From: Closterium sp. Naga37s-1
Taxonomy: Eukaryota; Streptophyta; Zygnematophyceae; Desmidiales; Closteriaceae
Reading direction: 5' to 3'
Length of the DNA: 64,000 nt
Assembly: GCA_947471745.1 (NCBI GenBank)
Contig: CANJKZ010000142.1
Span: forward strand, 558,001 to 622,000
In this document: positions 53,396-63,184 of the stretch, in pieces
Numbering within the stretch: the first letter of the stretch is position 1
Layout: every line of letters starts with the position of its first letter
Notes under the pieces: model-generated
Seen by the model: the letters and a program-made list of their open reading frames with translations, nothing else
Told to the model about the DNA's origin: nothing
The model's database searches: none
Program-made: the position numbers and the translations under genes

Positions 53396-54590
53396 GTCAG
53401 TGCTCCGTGCATGTGTGCGTGAGAATACAGGGGGCTCACTGCATCAGCTGACCGATGCTCACTTCCCAACAGCTACTCCTTCAGATTCCAGCAGCATCAG
53501 CAGCAGCAGCATGTTGCTGCTGTGGATTCGCGTTGGGTCCACATGCCATGGCCAGGCCAGCCACCTCCCAGACTGTGCCAACCCCCAGCGAGCACAAGCA
53601 ACGCCCTCGTCTCTGACAACCTATGTTGAGAAAGACGCGTCCTGCGTCCTAGACGCATGCATCCAGACGCAGGACGCAGCACCAGGACCAGAAAGACGCA
53701 CCAAAAGACGCAAGCCTGGGCAGGGCAAAAAACCCCCCGGGCAGGCAAAAAAATTTGTTATAGGGCATGGGAAGAGGGGCGTTGCGTAGAGGAGTCACGC
53801 CAACACTGCAGAAAGGCGACCTGCCAACACTGCAGGTCGACGGCGTGCCAACGCTGCAGCAGAGCGGATGTCCAGTGTTGCCGCGTAGAAGACAGCGGTG
53901 CGCACGTACACAGGTGCGCGCAGGCGATTGGCCCGAATTGCATCGTTGTACATCCGTGGGCTGTTGTCTGCGCCTGACGAGCCACATCGACTTCTGGATA
54001 CCAGCCCGAAGTCGCCTTCATCACTGCGACCTCGACGACGTTCGCGTGCCTCCGCAGAACTCGCCGAGCAGGTTACCTGGTCGAACTGGTCGACCACGAA
54101 GTGCTCCTGGTCGACCACCAAGTGCCTCTGGTCGACCACAGCTCCCGTCGAGCAACACCCTGGTCCACGGACCCTTCCGTCGACCAGCACTGCAGCTGCT
54201 GTCGCCGAGCTCCCCTCGTCGACTGCTGCTCACATGCCCTACACAGGTCGACGGACTGCTCCCTCGACCTCCCCGTCAAACTGCTCCTCCTGGTCGACGG
54301 CCCACTCGTCGACCAGGCCAGTCAGCTGCAGCTGTCGAGCTCCCTGGTCGACGGCTCCAGCCCCGTGACAAGCCTGTGCAGGTCGACAGCCACCTCGTCG
54401 ACCTGCCCAACAGAAGAAGGCCGTCGAGCACCCCTGGTCGACGGCAACACCACAGTGATCCCTGCAGCTCGACGAAGCCCGTCGAGCAGCTCCCTCATTG
54501 TAAACGGTCGGCTGCTTCTCCCATACATCCAACCAAGTCGTCGGCGTTGCCCAAGCGAGGGCGGGGCCAACACTCCATTCCCGTTAACAC
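53396..54590. other. Unassigned sequence between kinase pseudogene and gypsy-2
   Basis: It follows the HRDIKPAN exon where a DFG exon would be expected. It contains a GACGC-rich palindromic stretch (about 53634-53680, arms CTGCGTCCT/AGGACGCAG), CCAACACTGCAG repeats (about 53810-53860) and the GTCGAC cluster listed separately. ORFs here (for example 53767-54702) have no recognisable domain and look like chance openings in GC-rich repeats. Confidence 0.4.
54089..54442. repeat. Cluster of 12 GTCGAC palindromes in 354 bp
   Basis: Twelve GTCGAC hexamers, mostly as GGTCGACC or CGTCGACC, at irregular 15-50-bp spacing, with further TCGAG/TCGAC half-matches between. No regular tandem unit explains them. 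One more copy lies at about 53837. Confidence 0.85.
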
Positions 54591-54591
54591 T

Positions 54592-54747
54592 TGCTGTACA
54601 CCAGGATGTTATCCAGGTAGACTATCACTGTTTGATCCAGCAGGTCCCGGAACACCCCGCTCATCGTCAGTTGGAACGTCGAGCGTGCATTGGTCACTCT
54701 GAACGGCATCACGGTACATTAGTAACAGCCATAGCGAAAAAAAAAAA

Positions 54748-54779
<32 letters not shown>

Positions 54780-55107
54780 AAAACAACAAAACAAACAAAC
54801 AAACAAACTTTAGGTAGTCGTCACCGAACACGCAAATCTAGTGGTAGCCACCTCGCAAATCGATCTTCAAGAAATAGTGGGCCCCGCAAAGGCGATCCAG
54901 CATGTCGTCCGCTCGCGGAATCGGGTAACGCGACTTGATTGTGACCAGATTCAGCGCCCAATAATAGATACACATGCGCAGGCCTCCGTCCTTCTTCGGC
55001 GTGAATAGTATCGGTGCTGTGAATGATGACGTGCTCGGCCAAATAAATCCCTTGGCGAGGAGGTCATCCAATTGGCCCCTCAACTCGTCCAGTTCCAGCT
55101 GGCTCAA
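54592..55107 (-). pseudogene. Gypsy-2 reverse transcriptase fragment
   Basis: Reads [42 protein letters not shown], then an A-rich insertion (54739-54808), [14 protein letters not shown] and [12 protein letters not shown] at 54627-54592. The catalytic YLDD is YLDN and several other conserved residues are changed, so it is inactive. Confidence 0.8.
54739..54808. repeat. Poly-A/(CAAAA)n tract inside gypsy-2 RT
   Basis: A17 followed by CAAAA and CAAA units. It splits reverse transcriptase coding sequence, so it expanded or was inserted after the element landed. Confidence 0.85.
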
Positions 55108-55433
55108 CCGTCAGTGTGATCGAACAGTTGGCTGCGCGCCGAACTCCAGCTAGATCCTGTGGTCTTTCGGATGTTAAGGTGGCAAGCCATTGGGAAGGCC
55201 ATCCGCGAAAATGTCGGGATACCTCCGAACAAAGCTTACCAGGTCCTCAGGTATAGCTGCGCATAGTTTTGTCGATGTCGGCGATCTTCTCTCAAGTTAC
55301 AGGTTTACAGCGTAGCCCTAGGCTCCTCGGTCGATCGCACGCTTTGTCGTAACGGCGTTGACACGTGTCGTCACCGGCATGTCCTCCAGGGTGCTGTACA
55401 TGTTCCCGTTGTCTAGTCGATCTTCGGATTAAA

Positions 55434-55820
55434 TCATTGTAGCCAATCTCGTCCAAGCAGCACATCGCAACCGTCCAATGTTGTCGCAAGCATCTTCATG
55501 CCGAACCTGAAATCGTCGCCACACTTCATTCGAACTACGCGCGCCTCTTTGCAAATTGACAGTGGTGTTCCATCCACCAGTCGCACGTCAACCTTCAGCA
55601 GACACTTGTTCAGCTTCACTTCATTTTTTTTTGCCGTTGATATGTTGATGAGGCTTTCACTAGACCTGCCGTCAATGGATTTTTTTAATTTATACCCAAT
55701 AACCCTCCCTACTACCAGCACATGGCAATCCACCTGTTCACCCACTTTACTCGTCCAATTGCGGTCGATGGCATGGATTGGTACCAGAACTCGGTGTGAA
55801 TGGTGATTGCCAGGCAACAT
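55434..55820 (-). pseudogene. Gypsy-2 retropepsin
   Basis: Active-site region SIDGRSSESLIN (D-G-R-S instead of D-[ST]-G-A), VRLVDGTPLSI and LDGCDVLLGRDWL. Aligns by eye with gypsy-1 at 14837-15120. Confidence 0.75.
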
Positions 55821-55899
55821 GGTCTCGTGAGAAGGGCGCCCGACTACTACAGACTGCTCTCTTTTCCCAACCCTTCTCCGTCTTCCTTCTTCCCCTGCT

Positions 55900-56353
55900 T
55901 CAGTTTAGGGCAGTCTCTCCTTAGGTGACCTAGCTGGTTGCATACAAAGCACGACCCTAGGGCTCAGCTCGGAGCATCCACGCCGTTCATCTTGGGCTGC
56001 TGTGTCGATCCGCGACAGCGATTGCCCTCCTGCGAACTCGCTCTCGCCCACTGCATTAGCGCATCTATTGTTTCTGCTAGCTGGACGGCGCCGTTAAAAT
56101 GCAGCGGTCACGTGCGTCGTACCTCATCTTGTATTTCGTACTTGAAGCCTGCAACGTATTTGTCGAGTCACTTCGCATCGCCCATGTCATCCACTTGGTC
56201 GGCAAGCGCGCAGAATGTCGTTGTGTAGTCTTGGGCCGATGTCAGCTGCTTCCAGACACGCAGCTTCATGCAAGCAGAATCCGAGGCGGATACATGCTCG
56301 AACCTAGCTCGCAAGGCGGCGCCCCATTCCTTCCATGTGCGTATCGTGGCCAC
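55900..56353 (-). pseudogene. Gypsy-2 gag with CCHC knuckle
   Basis: Gag-like helical segment (WKEWGAALRARFEHV, ADQVDDMGDAK) followed by C-x2-C-x4-H-x4-C (CFVCNQLGHLRRDC, about 55910-55955). Interrupted by stops. Confidence 0.7.
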
Positions 56354-56813
56354 TCCAAAAATTGATGTTGCTCGTAGCTTGACAAGTGTTGAAGCCCCGT
56401 CCTTGGCACGTGTCGCCCCTGCCGTCCCCTCGGACTGTAAAATGCGTCGCTACCATTCTAACACAGCTCAGCGCTACTGCGAAGTTAATGTGCGCGGTAT
56501 CGTCGGTAACGTAAACAGCATAATAAAAAACCTCAACGCCGAAGAACAAACCTGAAACAGTGACGGACGAACTTGTCACTTGGGTTGAACGGGGGCGGGT
56601 TTGTTGGCTTGATTTTGACAGTTGTCGCCATTGTCGATGCTACTGTTGGTGGCGCCTGCTTCGCTTTGGCAACGTCGATCGACGAGCGACTCCTGGCGCG
56701 CTTCACCTCGCGCCCGGTATAGCTCGGCGTTCTATTCCCGCGATCGTTAGACCTCCACAGTCAACATCGCATGCCGGCCGGCAACTTGCGGAACTTTTGC
56801 AGCATGTTGTTCA

Positions 56814-56945
56814 TGTCAAACTATCATCATGCTTATATTGTGTAGGCTGTAGTGGGGTAGCCCACAAGGGGTGCAGCCCAATTAGGGTTAGTACTTGTAC
56901 CTGCTTCCTTTCTAGTTCATTTCATTCTCGTTTATTCTTCTGACA
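56814..56945 (+). repeat. 5' LTR of element E
   Basis: 132 bp, TGTCAAACTATC...TTCTTCTGACA, followed by the primer site. Confidence 0.93.
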
Positions 56946-56975
56946 TGGTTTCAGAGCAGGTCCTCTCCTAGGACC
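56946..56975 (+). promoter_or_regulatory. Primer site and post-PBS stem-loop of element E
   Basis: TGGTTTCAGAGC at 56946, then GGTCCT (56959-56964), loop CTCCT, AGGACC (56970-56975). Confidence 0.82.
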
Positions 56976-57718
56976 GTTTTTTTTAGGGCCCACCGTCTAG
57001 CTCGCTGCCCGTGTCGCGCTACCCCACCCGTCGCACCGCCCTGCTGGCCTCGCACTGCCCTGCCCTGCCCGTTGCGCCGCCCTGCTAGCGCCGCGCTGCC
57101 CTACCCTGCCCGCGCGCCGCTCATCGCCCTGCCCCACGTCGCGCCGCCCGCGCCGCGCTGCCCTGCCCTGCCCCGCGTCGCGCCACCCACGCGCGTCCTG
57201 CCTTGCGTCACGCCGCCTGCGCACGCCCTGCCCTGCCCTGCCCGCGCGCCGCTCACCGCTGCGCCGCCCTGTCCTGCCCACGCGCCGCTCGCTGCCACGC
57301 CGCCCTGCCCTGCCTGCGCGCCGCACGCCGCCGCGCCGCCCTGCCCTGCGTGCACGCCGCTCGCCGCCGCGCCGCCCTGTCCTGCCCGCACGCTGCTCGC
57401 CGCCGCACCGCCCTGCCCTGCCTGCGCGCCGCTCGCCGCCGTGCCGCCCTGCCCTGCACGCGCGCCGCTCGCCGCCGCGCCGCCCTGCCCTGCACGTGCG
57501 CCGCCCTGCTGGCCGCCGCCCTGCCCTGCCCTGCCTGTGCGCCGCCCAGCTGGCCGCCGCCCTGCCCTGCCCTGCCCGCGTGCCGCTCTGCAGGCCGCCG
57601 CCCTGCCCTGCTGGTTGCGCCGCCCTGCCCTTGCCGTGCGCCGCGCTGCTCTGCCCGTTGCGCCGCTCTTGCTTGCGTGCTGCCCTGCTGCTGCGCGCGC
57701 CACTCCGCTCTGCCCGCT
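56976..57718 (+). repeat. GC-rich untranslated leader of element E
   Basis: Imperfect repeats of CGCCGCCCTGCCCTGCC(CG)CGCGCCGCTCG type across about 700 bp. All six frames give long Ala/Arg/Pro ORFs from the repeat; none is taken as coding. Confidence 0.75.
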
Positions 57719-58963
57719 TTGGCTACTCTCAGCGTCCTCACGTTCGATCCTGAGGGCCGTCCGATCGAGTTCGATGCGTGGCTAGATGACCTGCAGCTGT
57801 ACCTACTGAGCGATTCTAGAGACGGCGTTTCGTTATTAGACCTCACGTCTGGAGCCTCTCTCGCCCCTCCCGACACAGCTGACAGTGCGACTCGCTCACA
57901 GTGGCTTACCCGTGACGCTGCTGCTCGCCTAGCCGTTCGCAACCACCCGCCGTTAGCCGAACGCGCTCACTTTGGCCAGCACAAGACTTCTAGAGCCCTG
58001 TACGACGCTGTAGTCGCTCGTTACTCCTCCCCGGCCACTGCTGCTCTAGGCCGCCTTATACTGCCCTACCTTTTTCCCGAGCTGCCCGCCTTTGCCACAG
58101 TTGCCGACCTCGTCACTCACCTTCGCACTAGTGACACTCGCTACCGCGCCGCACTCCCTGCCGAGTTCCTCGCCAAGAACCCCCCTCCCATGTACATCGC
58201 TCTCTACTTCATCGTCACCTGCCTCCCTGACTCTCTTAGCGCAGTCAGGGACCTCCTTCTTGCCCTTGACCCCATAGACCTCACGGTCGACCTGCTCGAG
58301 AAGCACCTCCTTGCAGCTGAGACCAGCATAGTCACTGTAGGCGTTTCTCGTGGCACTCCTTGCACTCCCTTCTTTGAGGGGTGTTCCCCCTCCCCCCTTG
58401 TCCCCTCAGTCGCTTCTGCTGCAGCTGTTGACTACCTTCGTGCTGAGGAGGTAGGAGCTGCGTCTGCCCCTAGTGGGAGGCGCCACAACGGCGAGGGCAA
58501 GGGAGGCAGGGGTGGTGGGGGTGGCAGCGGTGGAGGCGGTGGTGGGGGCGGTGGAGGTGGCGGTGGTTGCGGAGGGAGTGGTGGTGGGAGTGGAGGCTTT
58601 GGTGGCGACGGTGGCGGCGGCAGTGGGAGTGGTGGCTGCGGCAGTGGTGGCGGCAGTGGGAGTGGTGGCGGCGGCAGTGGTGGCGGCCAGGGTGGTACCG
58701 GTCAGAGGGGAGGTTCTAGCGGTGGTCAGAGGCAGCAGCAGCAGCAGCGTCAACGTGAGACCCCTACACCCCAGGAGCTTCGTGAGTGGTTTGCTCAGCG
58801 TGGGGCGTCAGGGGGTAGTGTTCGCTGCCAGTACGTCATTCGCACAGGTGACCGCACTGGTCAGACATGCGGGAAGGTTGGTCACACCCAGTCCCGCTGC
58901 TTCTCCCGTCTTAACGACGCCTTTCGCGCAGAGTTTCCCGACGCGACCGAGCTCCCCCGCTAG
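57719..58963 (+). pseudogene. Element E gag and zinc knuckle
   Basis: Homology starts at TTG 57719, the position of the gag ATG in elements 3, D and F (LATLSVLTFDPEGRPIEF), so the start codon is lost. The gag core is otherwise open through KNPPPMYIALYFIV, poly-Gly and the variant knuckle C-x13-C-x4-H-x4-C. It ends at TAG 58961-58963 (Trp in element F) with a second TAG six bases later. Confidence 0.85.
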
Positions 58964-58984
58964 GCATAGCTTCTTAGGCGGGGT

Positions 58985-60610
58985 GTGGATATCTTTGCTC
59001 TTGATTATGATGCTATCCTTGCTGCCATGTATGCATTGACTGTTAGTGCTGAGGGCGACTGTCACCTGTGTATGCCACCCGACCCAAGTATAGAGGCTGC
59101 TGCTCTAGGTGCTAGTGAGTCTGCGCTCCCTGGTACTGCACCTACTGCGGCCTTGCACACTTTCACGCTTGACTCAGGTGCTTCCCGCTGTTTCTTTCGC
59201 GACAGTACCACACTCACACCGCTCCCTGCACCTGTTGTAGTCAGCCTGGCTGACCCCTCAGGGGGCCCAGTTCTTGCACGTTCCACCACTGTTCTCCCGT
59301 GTCCGGCGGTTCCGTCTGGCTCACTGTCAGGTCTCCACCTCCCCACGTTCTCGACGAACTTGGTGAGCAACGCCACTCTTCAGGATGTATGGGTTGACAC
59401 CTTTACTTCAGGAGGGCAGCGTGTGGCGATCTGTACGTGCTCCCAGACGGGCCGTCACCTGGCCACGTTCACCCGTCGGCCTGGGTCGAGTCTGTACACA
59501 CTGACTACTCAGACTCCTCAAGTAGCTGCGTCTGCGTCCGCATCCGGTCAGCTAGCAGCCCCCTTCTCGTGTCGCGCCCTGTCGCACCAGACGCTCCTTT
59601 GGCACCACCGCCTTGGTCACCCCTCCGTGCCACGCCTCCGTGGCATGCACTCTCGTCTCCTTGTCTCTGGTCTTCCCAGGTCTCTGCCTCCCCTCCCACC
59701 CTCGCCTGCCCCTCCGTGCCTTCCCTGTGTCGAGGGGCGGCAGCGCGCCGCTCCTCACTCCTCCTCGTTTCCCCTGACTTCTGCTCCCCTGCAGACTCTC
59801 CACATGGACGTGTGGGACCCAGCCCGCGTCCGTGGACAGGGCCGCGAGCGCTACTTTCTGCTGGTTGTTGACGACTACACGCGTTACACCACGGTCTTCC
59901 CCTTGCGCAGCAAGGGGGAGGTCCCTGATGTTCTGATCCCTTGGATCCGTGCTGTCCGTCTCCAGCTCCGCGAGCGGTTTCGTGAGAACCTTCCTGTCCT
60001 GCGTCTGCACTCTGACAGAGGTGGTAAGTTTTCCTTTGACCTCTTGCGGAACTTTTGTTGTGGGGAGGGCATTCGCTAGTCGTTCACGCTTCCGGCCTCT
60101 TCGCAGCAGAATAGGGTTGCTGAGCGCCGCATTGGTTTAGTCATGGAGGTCGCTCGTACCTCCATGATCCATGCGGCTGCCCCCCACTTTCTGTGGCCAT
60201 TTGCGGTCCGGTACGCTGTGCATCAGCTCAACCTCTGGCCCCGTGTCTCCTTGCCGGAGACCTCGCCCACACTGCGTTGGACGGGGGAGGTTGGCGATGC
60301 GTCGGTGTTCCGGGTCTGGGGATCTCGTGCCTTTGTCCGCGATACGTCCGCGGACAAGCTCTCCTCCTGCGCCATTCCCTGCATCTTCCTTGGCTTTCCC
60401 CCTGACGCGCCTGGCTGGCAGTTTTACCACCCCACCTCGCGCCGTGTCCTGCCCTCTCAAGACGTCACGTTCAACGAGTCGGTTCCCTTTTACCATCTCT
60501 TCCCCTACCGCACTGCCCCTCTCCCCCCCCCGCCGCTCTTCCTCGCACCAGGTCCTCCTCTGGTAGACCCCCTCCCCCCTCAGGGTCATGCTCCCTCAGG
60601 TGTGTCTTAG
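58985..60610 (+). pseudogene. Element E protease and integrase
   Basis: Protease LDSGASRCFFRD near 59169, HHRLGHPSVPRLRGM, integrase core (HMDVWDP, HSDRGGKF with Lys for the usual Glu-Phe Glu, VAERRIG). In-frame TAG at 60077 (Gln in relatives) and at 60608 (Gln in relatives). The VTFNESVPFYHLFPYRT C-terminus is present. Confidence 0.85.
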
Positions 60611-62217
60611 GTAGACCCTGTCGAGCCTGTCAAGGTCGCTGTCGACTCTGGTGCTTCTCGGGGTGGTGCTGCTAGGGGTGCTGTGTCTTGGGGTGCTGAG
60701 CCTGAGCGTGCGGAGCCTGGGGGTGCTGAGCCTGAGCGTGCGGAGCCTGGGGGTGCTGAGCCTGAGCATGCGGAGCCTGGGGGTGCTGAGCCTGGGGTTG
60801 CTGAGTCTGAGGGTGCGGAGCCTGGGGGTGCTGAGCCTGAGCGTGCGGAGCCTGGGGGTGCTGAGCTTGAGCGTGCAGAGCCTGGAGGTACTTTGTCTGC
60901 CGGAGGTCCTAATAGTGTCTCGTCACGGCGGGAGCCTCTCTCTCCACCGCAGCTGCGCGAGTGGTTTTCTCGGCGTTGGAGCCTTCGGAGTGGCGCCGCT
61001 GCAGCTGGGGGGCCTGCCGCTGGAGGCCTTGGAGCTGGAGGCACTGGAGCTGCTTGTCCTGGAGGTGCTGGAGCTGCTAGTCCCGGAGGTGCTCGTACTG
61101 GAGGTACTGGAGCTGCTGGAGCCGGTGGTGCTGCAGGAGTTGGAGCTGGAGGCGCTAGAGCTGGAGGTAGCGGAGGTGCTAGAGCTGCTGGTCCTGGAGG
61201 TGCTGGAGGTGCTGGAGCCGCTGGTCCCGGAGGTGCTCGTACTGGAGGCACTGGAGCTGCTGGAGCTGGTGGTGCTGCAGGCGTTGGAGCTGGAGACACT
61301 GGAGCTGGAGAGCCTGGAGCTGGAGGTGCTGGCCCTGGGGGTGCTGGTGCTGTCGGTGTTGGTTCTAGAGGCACTGTGCAGCCTCGACCGTTCTTCGTTC
61401 CACTTCTTCAGAAGGTTCTTGGTCTCCCGTCTTCTACTGGCCTTACTCCTCCTGTACTTTGTCCACCGCCTGACCAGTCGCAGCCGCAGTTACAGCCAGA
61501 ATCCCCACTGCCTGCTCATTCTCCTTACACTGAGCAGACAGACTCTCCATCAGAGCATCGTGAGCCTGAGTCTCGTCCTGCGTCGCCTGTTCGTGCTGTT
61601 CGTTTTGGGCATCGTGTTCCTCGTCAGCGTCCTCCTCCTGTTTCCCGGCACGCATCATATGGCACTTCGTCCTTCCTCTGTTCCACAGCGTGTCCCTCTG
61701 CCGTCTCCTCCTACGTCCTCTCTTCCTGACATTCCTGAGCCGCCGTCAGACCTTGCTCATGCTGCCAGTCCTACTATCACACGTCTTCTCGCCACTGTTG
61801 TCACTGACCCTTCGTTTGAGTCCACTAGTTGCTGAGCTTGTTGACTTTGTTGCCGCCTGTCGTCTCGACTACGCCGCTAGTCTTGTTGCTGAGTCTGAGT
61901 CTGACTGTCCTCCGTCCGTCGGGGGTGAGTGTGCCCTTGGCACGGACGTCCTTCAGGACAGGCAGGAGGACTTTGAGTGTCTTGCAGCTGCTGTACCTCA
62001 TCTTGTGGCCATGCTGCTTGCACCTGAGGGAGACCCGGATGCTTTAGACATCCCGACCCCGCGCTCTTACGCAGAGGCGATTACGGGTCCCTAATCCCCT
62101 CAGTGGCAGACAGCCATGGACGCAGAGATGGCATCCTGGAAGTCCACAGGCACTTACGTCGACGAGGTTTCCCCCTCCTGGGGCGAACATAGTCGATGGC
62201 ATGTGGATTTTCAGGGT
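60611..62217 (+). pseudogene. Element E linker and RT N-terminus
   Basis: [15 protein letters not shown] repeats (60670-60900), Gly/Ala-rich linker, [11 protein letters not shown], then LVDFVAACRLDYAA and GGECALGTDVLQDRQ with frame changes near 61830. Ends in reverse transcriptase MWIFRVK at about 62217, where a large deletion begins. Confidence 0.72.
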
Positions 62218-62823
62218 GAAGAGTGCCTCCTGGAGACACCGACCACAGCAGTGGGAGGCCGCTAAGAGGGTGTTGCGCTACTTGTGCAGTACGTCGGGCA
62301 TGGGGCTCGTGCTTGGAGGACTGGGTCCAGTTGTCCTCACTGGTCACGCAGACGCTTCTTGAGTTGACGACTTGGCTACGCAGCGGTCGTCACAGTGTTA
62401 CACCTTCAGCCTTGGCTCCGGCTCTGTTTCTTGGCGGTCTACCCGCTCGTCTTCTGTTCTCAGCTCCAGTTGTGAGGCTGAGATCTACGCCACAGCCATG
62501 GCTGCACAGGAGTTATGCTGGCTCACCTACCTGCTGACCGACTTGGGTGAGCGGCCTTGTTCTCCTCCAGTTCTGTACGTAGACAACAAGGCCATGAATG
62601 CCTTGTGTCAGGAGCACAGACTGGAGCACAGGACGAAGCACATTGCTCTGCGTTACTTCCTTGCTTGAGAGTTGCAGCAGCGTGATCAGCTTCGTCTTGC
62701 TTACGTGGCCACTCGGGCCAACACTGCTGATGTCTTCACTAAGGTCCTTGGGTCTGGTGATCATCAGCGTTTCTGTACTGCTTTAGGCCTTCTGCCTGCT
62801 TCGTCTCACTTGCTCACTGCTTG
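62218..62823 (+). pseudogene. Element E RNase H remnant
   Basis: Jumps from RT block 1 to WRHRPQQWEAAKRVLRYLC, then RNase H (GHADAS, SSCEAEIYA, YVDNKAM, ANTADVFTKVL). In-frame TGA at about 62359 (Trp) and 62666 (Arg). Confidence 0.8.
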
Positions 62824-63053
62824 ACTTTGCCTGTACTGTGATCTATATATATGTACCTGCATGCTTTCACTTGCTAGGTTGTGATCATTGTCCTGCTTGT
62901 TCTCTTTTATATAACTCTGCATGTGAACTGGCCTTGTGGCCATTTGCTTGTGCTCAGAGTGCGTGGTGACTTTGTGATCCACCCTGAGCTTGCTTTGCGT
63001 TTTTTTACTGGTCTTGTGACCTCTTGTTCTCCCTCACTTTGTATATGGGGGTG

Positions 63054-63184
63054 TGTCAAACTATCATCATGTTTATGTTGTGTAGGCTGTAGTGGGGTAG
63101 CCCACAAGGGGTACAACCCAATTAGGGTTAGTACTTGTACCTGCTTCCTTTCTAGTTCATTCATTCTCGTTTATTCTTCTGACA
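63054..63184 (+). repeat. 3' LTR of element E
   Basis: 131 bp, preceded by a polypurine tract (TATGGGGGTG). Confidence 0.93.

Larger units (their letters stand above)
54592..56813 (-). mobile_element. Ty3/gypsy element gypsy-2 (minus strand), fragment
   Basis: Minus-strand gag, zinc knuckle, protease and reverse transcriptase in gypsy order. The protease is clearly related to that of gypsy-1 (VDGTPLSI, LATTLDGCDVLLGRD), so the two belong to one lineage. It is truncated after the YLDD-equivalent box at 54592 and cut at 56813 by element E. No LTR is seen. Confidence 0.8.
56814..63184 (+). mobile_element. Ty1/copia element E
   Basis: 6.4 kb between LTRs of 132 and 131 bp that differ at four bases and one indel. 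Unlike the other insertions it lacks a target duplication (gttca before, gatat after). Coding region is degraded: gag start ATG to TTG, several TAG codons, a deletion of most of reverse transcriptase, frameshifts. Confidence 0.9.

Noticed and set aside
53767..54702. 311-residue ORF with LVD/GRP-type repeats
   Set aside because: Driven by the GTCGAC-rich repeat; overlapping ORFs of equal length exist in the other frames and no domain is recognisable.
11539..60610. UAG reassigned to glutamine or tryptophan
   Set aside because: TAG sites correspond to both Gln and Trp, TAA and TGA also interrupt frames, and CHG deamination explains both classes. A host-gene survey would settle it.
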